13,277 bases of DNA from Kiritimatiellia bacterium (GTDB taxonomy: Bacteria; Verrucomicrobiota; Kiritimatiellia; RFP12; UBA1067): positions 1 to 13,277 of the forward strand of contig JAFPNP010000196.1 of the NCBI GenBank assembly GCA_017411125.1, written 5' to 3'. Each line of letters starts with the position of its first letter. The first letter of the stretch is position 1. A program made the translations under genes and the position numbers. The notes beneath the pieces are model-generated. The model worked only from the letters and a program-made list of their open reading frames with translations, did no database searches and was not told where the DNA came from. Positions 6,196 through 12,517 of the stretch are shown here, piece after piece.

Positions 6196-7053
6196 ATGGA
6201 ACTTACGTCGCCCTCCAATCCGAAAATCAAACACGTGGTCAAACTGCGGAATTGCTCGTTCCGCGAAGAGACCGGCGAGATGATCGTAGAGGGGTTCCGC
6301 GAATGCCGCCGCGCATTGGACAACGGATACCGCCCGCGCGCCGTGTTCCATTGTCCCGAACTCTACCTGAAGCACGAGAACGAGCCGCAGCTCGTCGCGG
6401 ACTGCGCGTCGCGCGGCGCGGAGGTGTTCGTCTGTTCGAAACCTGCATTCCTCAAAATGGCGTACAAAGACCGCCCGGACGGTCTCCTGATGACAGGCCC
6501 CCACGTGTCGCGCCGACTGAAAGACCTCGTCCTTCCGCCGCACGCGCTAGTGATCGTCACGGAATCCATCGAGAAACCGGGCAACCTCGGCACGATACTG
6601 CGCAGCGCGGACGCAGCGAGGGCAAGCGCGGTGATCGTATGCGACCGCACCACCGACGTCCACAATCCGAACGTCGTCCGCGCATCCACGGGAACGCTCT
6701 TCTCGGTCCCGGTAGTCGAAGCGTCCTCGGACGAGGCCGTCGCATGGCTCAAGGCGCATGGTTTCAAGATTCTCGCCGCCACTCCGCACGCGGAGAAACT
6801 GCATTTCGAGGTGGACCTGACCGGCAACGTGGCGCTCGCCGTCGGCGCCGAACAGTACGGCCTCACCGCGAAATGGATGGAGGCGGCGGACTTGCGGGTG
6901 CGCATTCCGATGCTCGGCCTTGCCGATTCGCTCAACGTTTCCGCCGCCACGACGATACTTGTGTACGAAGCGGTTCGCCAGCGGATCGCGGCGGGCATCG
7001 ATGCCGTGCCGGACTTCGTGCCGTGGCACGGCGAATGCCATCACGACCATTGA
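6196..7053 (+). CDS. SpoU/TrmH-family RNA 2'-O-ribose methyltransferase
   Basis: A 285-aa SAM-dependent RNA methylase. The N-terminal substrate-binding region (about 3-100) resembles that of RlmB/TsnR-type enzymes, with SPSNPKIKHVVKLRN (5-19) and IVEGFRECRRA. The C-terminal SPOUT knot has motif 1 at 130-140 (NLGTILRSADA: N130, R136), motif 2 at 216-223 (VGAEQYGL: E219) and motif 3 at 237-250 (IPMLGLADSLNVSA: S245, N247). It likely methylates a guanosine or similar ribose in 23S rRNA; the exact site cannot be told. The start at 6196 is 22 nt after the ThuA–PmoA stop; a GTG two codons earlier (6190) is an alternative. The Shine-Dalgarno is weak (GGGAA, distant). A histidine-rich tail ends the protein. 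It is apparently transcribed with the sugar genes upstream. Confidence 0.92.
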   Translation: MELTSPSNPKIKHVVKLRNCSFREETGEMIVEGFRECRRALDNGYRPRAVFHCPELYLKHENEPQLVADCASRGAEVFVCSKPAFLKMAYKDRPDGLLMTGPHVSRRLKDLVLPPHALVIVTESIEKPGNLGTILRSADAARASAVIVCDRTTDVHNPNVVRASTGTLFSVPVVEASSDEAVAWLKAHGFKILAATPHAEKLHFEVDLTGNVALAVGAEQYGLTAKWMEAADLRVRIPMLGLADSLNVSAATTILVYEAVRQRIAAGIDAVPDFVPWHGECHHDH

Positions 7054-7061
7054 CGAGCGCC

Positions 7062-7706
7062 ATGCCGGGAACCGTACTCGTGACGGGCGGCGCTCGCCGT
7101 CTCGGAAAAGCCATCGCCGACGCTCTCCGCGAGCGCGGCTGGAACGTGCTGATTGCGTCGCGCACCGCCTCGCTCGCATTCGACCTCGCCGCCCCCGGAG
7201 CGCCGGAACGCCTGTTTGAGACGGCGCAGGCGGCCGCGCCGGATCTGTGCGCGATAGTGAACAATGCGGCGTTGTTCTCGCAGGACGGCGAAATGCCGCC
7301 GGACGAGCTGGCGCGTCTCCGCGCCATCAACGTGGATGCGCCGCGCGCGCTCACCGCCCTTCTCGCCTCGCACGGCGACGGTGCGGTTGTCAACGTGCTC
7401 GACTGCCGCGCGCTGGCCGCGCCGTCCGCCGCCGACACTCCGTATCTGCAATCCAAGCGCGACCTTCTTGCCGCAACGTTCGAGGACGCCCGCCGTTTCG
7501 CCGGGCGCGTGCGCGTGAACGCCGTCGCGCCCGGCCCGGTGCTTCCGCCGGAAAACTGCCACGAACGCGGCGGCGCTACGCCGCTTGGCCGGCACCCGAC
7601 GCCGCAGGAAGTCGCCGACGCCGTGGCCTACCTCCTTTCCGCCGAATCCACCACGGGCGCCGTCGTCCCCGTGGACGGCGGACAATCCATCACATTCCAG
7701 ACATGA
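7062..7706 (+). CDS. Short-chain dehydrogenase/reductase, pteridine-reductase-like
   Basis: A 214-aa NAD(P)-dependent SDR. The cofactor motif is TGGARRLGK (8-16), with IASR (31-34) at the end of strand 2 favouring NADPH. NNAA is at 67-70. The active site has D114 where classical SDRs have Ser, with Y128 and K132 (YxxxK). An Asp-Tyr-Lys triad together with TGGARRLG is typical of pteridine reductase 1 and FolM-type dihydromonapterin reductases. VNAVAPGPV (152-160) and DGGQS near the end are standard SDR elements. Reduction of a dihydropterin or quinonoid pterin is a reasonable guess, not proven. The start is 8 nt after the methylase stop; an in-frame ATG at 7035 would overlap that gene. Its TGA overlaps the miaB ATG by 4 nt, so translation is probably coupled. 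Confidence 0.85.
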   Translation: MPGTVLVTGGARRLGKAIADALRERGWNVLIASRTASLAFDLAAPGAPERLFETAQAAAPDLCAIVNNAALFSQDGEMPPDELARLRAINVDAPRALTALLASHGDGAVVNVLDCRALAAPSAADTPYLQSKRDLLAATFEDARRFAGRVRVNAVAPGPVLPPENCHERGGATPLGRHPTPQEVADAVAYLLSAESTTGAVVPVDGGQSITFQT

Positions 7707-9052
7707 AATTCCTAGTCCATACATACGGCTGCCAGATGAACGTGCGCGACAGCGAAGCCGTCGAGGCTCTCATGCTCGCCGCCGGACACGTAAAAGCAGC
7801 CACAGAAGCCGAGGCGGACGTCGTCATCGTAAACAGCTGCACCGTGCGGCAGAAAGCCGAAGAGAAGGCCGTCGGCAAGGCGGGCAACCTGATCGCGGCA
7901 AAAAAAATCACCGGTCTGATGGGATGCGCCGTCAAACGCATGGGAGAGGACGTGTTCAAGCGCCTCCCGAAACTGGACTTCGCCGTCGGCCCGCGCCGGT
8001 TCGGCGCGATTCCACGCCTTGTCGAACGCTGCCTCACCGGCGAACGGAGGCTGCTTGAGGTCGCCGGCGACGACGAGGTGCCGACCGGGCTTGACGCCCA
8101 CCCCGACGCCCCGCGGACCAAAAGCGGCGAAGCTGCGTTCCAAAGCTACGTAACAGTCCTTCTGGGATGCGACAACCGATGCAGCTACTGCATCGTGCCG
8201 GACGTGCGCGGGCACGAGTATTCCCGCCCCGCCCGCGAAGTGATCGCCGAAGTGCGCTCGCTCGCCGCGCACGGCGTCAAAGAGATATGCCTGCTCGGAC
8301 AGAGCGTTCTCCGCTACGGCGTGCGCAATGCGGCATGGAGTCCAGACGATCCTTCAAGCCCCGGAGGATACATGGAGGCGTTTCCCCGCCTTCTCGAAGC
8401 GCTGAACGCCATCGAGGGGCTTGAGCGCATCCGTTTCACCAGCGCACATCCGAAGGGCTGCACGGACGAACTCGTCCGCGCCTACATGGAGTTTCCGAAA
8501 GTGTGCAGGCATCTGCATCTCCCGGTCCAGAGCGGAAGCGACCGCGTGCTGAAAGAGATGGGGCGTCGATACACCCGCGCCGAATACCTCGCAGCCGTGG
8601 CGAAACTCCGTGCGTTCGACCCTGAGTTCGCAGTGACTACGGACGTCATCGTCGGCTATCCCGGCGAGACGGAGGAGGACTTCGAGGCCACGCGCTCCTT
8701 GATGGAAGAGGCCGGGTTCGACAACGCATTCGTGTTCAAGTACTCCCCTCGTCCCGGAACGCGGTCGGCCGCCCTTCCCGACGACGTGCCGACGGCGGAA
8801 AAGGAACGCCGCGACCAGATGCTGCTGGCAGACCAGGAACGGCGCGGGCAAAGCCGCAACGAACGACTGGTGGGAACCGTGCGCGATGTGCTGGCCGAAG
8901 GACCGTCCCTTCGCAACGCCGCGCGATGGAGCGGGCGCGACGGCGGCAACCGCATAGTCGTATTCGAGCCGACGGATGCAATTCGCGCCGGCGACATCGT
9001 GAAGGTGCGCATCGTCGCAGCGCATCCGCAGACGCTCATAGGCGAGATCTAG
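7703..9052 (+). CDS. miaB: tRNA-2-methylthio-N6-isopentenyladenosine synthase MiaB
   Basis: A 449-aa radical-SAM methylthiotransferase that adds the 2-methylthio group to i6A37 of tRNAs reading UNN codons. The N-terminal MTTase domain has its three cluster cysteines C10 (TYGCQMN), C46 (NSCTVRQKAEEK) and C75. The radical-SAM cluster motif is C156, C160, C163 in GCDNRCSYCIVP. TDVIVGYPGETEEDF (313-327) and YSPRPGTRSA are typical of the family. A TRAM RNA-binding domain occupies about 385-445. TYGCQMN and the NSCTVR...AEEK block point to MiaB rather than RimO or MtaB. One oddity is LLGQSVLRYG (197-206), where MiaB normally has GQNV. The ATG overlaps the stop of the SDR gene (ATGA). It is the last gene of the operon; its TAG overlaps the stop of convergent yggS. 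Confidence 0.95.
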   Translation: MKFLVHTYGCQMNVRDSEAVEALMLAAGHVKAATEAEADVVIVNSCTVRQKAEEKAVGKAGNLIAAKKITGLMGCAVKRMGEDVFKRLPKLDFAVGPRRFGAIPRLVERCLTGERRLLEVAGDDEVPTGLDAHPDAPRTKSGEAAFQSYVTVLLGCDNRCSYCIVPDVRGHEYSRPAREVIAEVRSLAAHGVKEICLLGQSVLRYGVRNAAWSPDDPSSPGGYMEAFPRLLEALNAIEGLERIRFTSAHPKGCTDELVRAYMEFPKVCRHLHLPVQSGSDRVLKEMGRRYTRAEYLAAVAKLRAFDPEFAVTTDVIVGYPGETEEDFEATRSLMEEAGFDNAFVFKYSPRPGTRSAALPDDVPTAEKERRDQMLLADQERRGQSRNERLVGTVRDVLAEGPSLRNAARWSGRDGGNRIVVFEPTDAIRAGDIVKVRIVAAHPQTLIGEI

Positions 9053-9822
9053 TCCAGCACGCGGTCGAACTCTCCGCCGCCCTCGCCGCTTTCGCCGGCG
9101 TCGCCCGCGTCCACGGAGCGTTGCACTTTCAGTTTCGGGCGCTCGCCGAACAGCACCGTGCCGAGCCGTATCCAGGTGGCGCCCTCCTCGACTGCAACCG
9201 CATAGTCCCCGCTCATCCCCATCGAAAGACGCGGCAGGGATACGCCGAAGCGTTCCTCCATCCTGTCTCGCAGTTCGCGCAGCCCCGCGAACACCGGGCG
9301 CGTTTCTTCAATCTTGTCTTCGGGCACGAACGGCGCCATCGTCATGAATCCCTCGAGCGTCACGTCGGACGATGCAAGGGCGCGTTCAACCGCCGCAGGA
9401 ACGTCGCCGGGACGCATTCCGCTCTTGGAGCGCTCGCCGCTCATGTTCACTTCGAGCAGGATGCTCGGACGCGCCCCTGTTTCTGCGGCAATAGTATGGA
9501 TGCGGTCGATGAGCGCGACGGAATCGACGGAATGGAAACACGAAAACAATCCAAGCGCGGCGCGCACCTTGTTGCGCTGGAGGTGCCCGATGAGATGCCA
9601 CTCCGGCCCCGACGCGCTCTGCGGCTGTTTCCACGCGGCCTCCTGCACCTTGTTCTCGCCTACGATGCGCAGGCCCGCTTCCCACGCCTCGCGCACGACT
9701 TCCGGCCCGTGCGTCTTCGTGACGGCCACGATCTCCACGTCGCCGGGATTCCGCCCCGCCTTTGCACATGCGGCGGCGATGCGGGCGTTCACGCCCTTCA
9801 GTATTTCAGAGAGTTCAGCCAT
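9049..9822 (-). CDS. yggS: YggS/PLPBP family pyridoxal-phosphate-binding protein
   Basis: A 257-aa alanine-racemase-fold PLP homeostasis protein, with no enzymatic reaction firmly known. K36 in VAVTKTH binds PLP. Signature blocks follow in order: IVGENKVQEA (53-62), WHLIGHLQRNKV (75-86), LLEVNMSGERSKSG (122-135), and LSMGMSGDYAVAVEEGATWI, then RLGTVLFGERP near 199-229 for phosphate binding. The C-terminus carries an unusual Gly/Glu/Asp-rich tail (about 239-251). The start at 9822 is supported by AAGGGA about 6 nt upstream; a longer in-frame start at 9936 would lie deep inside ybeY and is rejected. It overlaps the end of ybeY by 25 nt, so the two are coupled. Its stop codon overlaps that of miaB. 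Confidence 0.94.
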   Translation of the reverse strand: MAELSEILKGVNARIAAACAKAGRNPGDVEIVAVTKTHGPEVVREAWEAGLRIVGENKVQEAAWKQPQSASGPEWHLIGHLQRNKVRAALGLFSCFHSVDSVALIDRIHTIAAETGARPSILLEVNMSGERSKSGMRPGDVPAAVERALASSDVTLEGFMTMAPFVPEDKIEETRPVFAGLRELRDRMEERFGVSLPRLSMGMSGDYAVAVEEGATWIRLGTVLFGERPKLKVQRSVDAGDAGESGEGGGEFDRVLD

Positions 9823-10238
9823 TTCAGTTCCCTTCTTCTCATCCGTCTGTAATCGTTTTCGGCAGCGTCGTCCGCCCCGGAAAGATGGTCCATGCCGTGC
9901 GCCACGTAAAGCAGAAGTTCTTTGGCCGGACTCCATCCCCTTCGCCGGGGCGCGGCCCGCAGCGCCTGGTCCGTGTTCACGAACAATTCGCCGTACAGTC
10001 CCGGTTGCTCCGGCGGCACCGCATCGTATGCCTGCGTTATGACGTCCGTCGCCCCTTCGACGCCGAGAATTGCCCGGTGCATGGCGTCGCTCGCCGCATC
10101 CCGCACGAGATGCACCACCACCTCGTGCCAGACACCTCCGACGCGCGCCCGCGATCGGACTGCAAAGAAACGCGCCGCTGCGGCCACCCGTCCCTTCGAT
10201 ATGCCCAAGGCCGCCGGCACCGAACCGACGACCTCCAC
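9798..10238 (-). CDS. ybeY: YbeY-like endoribonuclease / rRNA maturation factor, GTG start
   Basis: A 146-aa protein matching YbeY in length and layout. EGATDVITQAYD (61-72) corresponds to the family's pTDVLSFp block, GELFVN (83-88) to GDIvIs, and HGMDHLSGADD (114-124) to the zinc site HGxLHLxGxDH. The first two metal ligands H114 and H118 are present, but the third position is D124 instead of His, a change I have seen mentioned in some divergent YbeY lineages. The protein would help 16S rRNA 3'-end maturation and ribosome quality control. No ATG is available; GTG at 10238 gives the expected N-terminal strand, while GTG at 10220 has GGAGG 11 nt upstream and is an alternative (140 aa). It lies 20 nt after the DUF1080 gene and overlaps yggS by 25 nt. 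Confidence 0.85.
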   Translation of the reverse strand: MEVVGSVPAALGISKGRVAAAARFFAVRSRARVGGVWHEVVVHLVRDAASDAMHRAILGVEGATDVITQAYDAVPPEQPGLYGELFVNTDQALRAAPRRRGWSPAKELLLYVAHGMDHLSGADDAAENDYRRMRRRELKWLNSLKY

Positions 10239-10258
10239 CCGGGCTTCAGCCTGCCCTG

Positions 10259-11071
10259 TCACAGTTCTCGGATCTTGATGTTGCGGAAGGACACCGTGGA
10301 ATCGGCATGGTCCTGCAGCTTGATGCGCCCCGCAGGCGCCTCGCCCCAGCGGTCGCCGGGCTTCTTCTGCTGCTTGACGTACTTCGACTTCGCCACGAGC
10401 GCCCTGAACTCTTCGCTGCCGCGCTCGTATTCGATCACCTTCTTCCCGTTCAGCCAATGCTCGACATGGTTTCCCTTCGAAACTATCTTCGCCGTGTTCC
10501 ACTTGCCGAGCGGCTTGACCACGTCGTCGGCGTTTGCGGGAATCATGTCGTAGAGAGAGGCGACCCGGCGGCATTTGCCGTCGCGGCCCGCCTTGGCGTC
10601 CGGATGCGCGGTGTCGAGTATCTGGTATTCCTCGCACGTTCCGCCGAACTGGCCGCGGTTGTAGAAATACTTTATTCCGCTGTTGGCCGCCTTGGTCAGC
10701 TTGAAGTCTACGGAAAGCTCGAAGTCGCGGTACGATTTGACGGTCACGAGATCGCCGCCGCCGCCGAGCGCCGCCTGTTCCTTCGGGAGCTTCTTCCCGC
10801 GCACGCCTGTACGCGGCAGCACCGTCAAAACTCCGCCCTCGATCTTCCATCCCTTCGTCGGCGGAGTCTTGAGGCCGGTCTTCTCGCCGACCCATCCGTC
10901 GAACGTCTTGCCGTCCCAGAGCAGTTTCCAGCCGTCAGCCTTTTCCGCGTCGGTCAGCGTGTTCGGCACGGGAAACGTGCAGACGCCGCCCACGCACTCG
11001 GCAAAGCCCGGCTGGACTGCGACCGCCGCCGCAAGCGCAAGAAACGACACGACCATCGACTTCATGTTCAT
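10259..11071 (-). CDS. Exported DUF1080 protein, 3-keto-disaccharide hydrolase family
   Basis: A 270-aa secreted protein. A signal peptide covers about residues 1-24, ending PGFAEC; cleavage just before C26, or lipidation of that Cys, is possible though the lipobox is poor. The body is a single DUF1080 beta-sandwich: GWKLLWDGKTFDGW (47-60) at the front, FELSVDFKL, NSGIKYFY (130-137), EEYQILD (147-153) with HPDA, the WNTAKIV segment, HWLNGK, and the closing strand SFRNIKIREL. Family members hydrolyse 3-keto-glycosides or act as lectin-like modules on glycans. The start at 11071 is chosen because GGAGG sits 8 nt upstream and the signal peptide starts there. It follows the TPR gene by 29 nt. Functionally it fits the Gfo/Idh/MocA oxidoreductase encoded on the opposite strand rather than its own operon partners. 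Confidence 0.92.
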   Translation of the reverse strand: MNMKSMVVSFLALAAAVAVQPGFAECVGGVCTFPVPNTLTDAEKADGWKLLWDGKTFDGWVGEKTGLKTPPTKGWKIEGGVLTVLPRTGVRGKKLPKEQAALGGGGDLVTVKSYRDFELSVDFKLTKAANSGIKYFYNRGQFGGTCEEYQILDTAHPDAKAGRDGKCRRVASLYDMIPANADDVVKPLGKWNTAKIVSKGNHVEHWLNGKKVIEYERGSEEFRALVAKSKYVKQQKKPGDRWGEAPAGRIKLQDHADSTVSFRNIKIREL

Positions 11072-11100
11072 GCTTCCTTCCTCCATCGCCGCATTGCCGC

Positions 11101-12501
11101 CTACTTGCGCGACTCCTGCACGAGCTTGCTGATCTTCAACATGCGCTCGTTGAGGTCCGCGAACGTGACGTCTGCGGAATACACGTCCTTGTAGCAGGCA
11201 TACGCCTTTTCGTAGTCCTTTGCCTCTTCGGCGCACAGACCAAGCTGGTAGACGACCTTCTTCTTGAGATCGTCCATCGTGGGCAGCTGGTCGCGGGCGG
11301 TTTCAAGCTGCATCACGGCCATGTCCGTCTGCCCCTTCTTGAGGAAGCACATGGCGAGATAGTACAGCGCGGGCAGACGGTCTTTCGGGGACTTCTGCGC
11401 GAGCTGAAGATGCTGCACCGCTTCGTCGTAGAAAGAAGCGTCCTGGTCGCCGTAGATGTAGAACTGGTATCCGAGCTCGAACCGGAGATGCAAATCGTTG
11501 GGGTAGCGGTCCACGCGCGTCGCAAGATCGTCGAACACGAACTGGTTCTTCTCCACCTCGAGCGCGTCCGCTTCGTCCGTCTTGCCCTCCTTGCGCAGCG
11601 CTTCGATCCTGGCCTCGTAGTCGGCGACGCGCACCGTGGAGAGCATGCGGTCGAGTTCGGGGTCCGCCGAGTTCACCTGCTGGGCGGTTTCAAGCGTCTG
11701 GACGGCCTCCGGGAACCGCTTGGCCTGCATATAGAGCCTGGCGAGCGCCCGGTAGTAGTTCATGTTGTTCGGTTCTTTCTCGATCTGCTTCTTCTTTTCC
11801 TCGATGAGAGCGTCGGCGTCGTCGCCGGTCACGACGGCCTTGTTCGCCTGGTCGAGCTTGCGAGCCTGCTCCTTGTTGGCGAGAATGTTCTGGAAGCCGC
11901 CCTTCTTGCCAACGGTGTCGGACCATCCGCTTGACATCGTAGTCTGCGCTTCGGCGTTCTTGAGAAGCTGGAGGATGCGCTGGTCGCCCGGCTTGAGCTT
12001 GGAGAGTTTTTCGTAGGCGTCGCGGGCCTTGCCGTAGTTCTTCGCCATCATGTAGTACGTGGCGATCCGTTCGAGAAGGTTGGCGTCGCCCTGGTTGCCG
12101 GAGTACGCTGCCTCGACCGAAATCGCGGCGGCCTCGGGCTTGCCGGCGGCCTCGGCCGCTTTCACGGCCGCGTCGATGTTGTCGCCGTCGAGCGGATTTA
12201 TCGCAAGCAGCTTCTCCGCCTCGGCCATCGCCTCGGCGCCCTTGCCCTTCTTTACGAGGCCCATGACCTTTCCGCGCTGGATCATGCTTTTCATCTTCGC
12301 GCCAAACCCGCCGCCTCCGGACTGGCGGAAATTAGCGATCTGCGCGGCGCGGAGAAGGCGGCGCGTCTCGAGCGTGTCCGGCGAACAGTCGAGCGCCTGC
12401 GTCAGCATTTCGACAGCCAGCGCGTACCTTCCGGCCTCAAGGGCCTGCCGTCCGCGGTTGGTGAAATTCTGCGCCTTCTGCGCCAATGCATCGTTTGCCA
12501 T
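11101..12501 (-). CDS. Cytoplasmic tetratricopeptide-repeat protein
   Basis: A 466-aa protein built of TPR-like helical pairs with no signal peptide or membrane segment. Clear repeats include about 12-45 (RGRQALEAGRYALAVEMLTQ), 141-175 (IATYYMMAKNYGKARDAYEK), 246-280 (YRALARLYMQAKRFPEAVQT), 377-408 (YYLAMCFLKKGQTDMAVMQL) and 416-445 (YQLGLCAEEAKDYEKAYACY). A glycine-rich basic link lies at 61-88 and a charged helix at 295-320. TPR proteins scaffold other proteins; no partner is evident. The start is certain: a perfect AAGGAGG sits 4 nt before the ATG. It is 16 nt downstream of prs and 29 nt upstream of the DUF1080 gene. I cannot name an orthologous family. Confidence 0.88.
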   Translation of the reverse strand: MANDALAQKAQNFTNRGRQALEAGRYALAVEMLTQALDCSPDTLETRRLLRAAQIANFRQSGGGGFGAKMKSMIQRGKVMGLVKKGKGAEAMAEAEKLLAINPLDGDNIDAAVKAAEAAGKPEAAAISVEAAYSGNQGDANLLERIATYYMMAKNYGKARDAYEKLSKLKPGDQRILQLLKNAEAQTTMSSGWSDTVGKKGGFQNILANKEQARKLDQANKAVVTGDDADALIEEKKKQIEKEPNNMNYYRALARLYMQAKRFPEAVQTLETAQQVNSADPELDRMLSTVRVADYEARIEALRKEGKTDEADALEVEKNQFVFDDLATRVDRYPNDLHLRFELGYQFYIYGDQDASFYDEAVQHLQLAQKSPKDRLPALYYLAMCFLKKGQTDMAVMQLETARDQLPTMDDLKKKVVYQLGLCAEEAKDYEKAYACYKDVYSADVTFADLNERMLKISKLVQESRK

Positions 12502-12517
12502 GAAACCTCCTTGGAAA

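Noticed and set aside
4764..6323. 519-codon open frame on the minus strand opposite ThuA–PmoA
   Set aside because: It mirrors the codon bias of the real gene, lacks recognisable domains, and the plus strand shows a signal peptide and two known domains.
9823..9936. N-terminal extension of YggS
   Set aside because: It would lie deep in ybeY, is rich in Arg and unlike YggS. The internal ATG at 9822 has a Shine-Dalgarno and the family's expected start.
10239..10895. N-terminal extension of YbeY in the open frame
   Set aside because: This part overlaps the DUF1080 gene in another frame, is extremely Arg-rich, and YbeY is normally about 150 residues.
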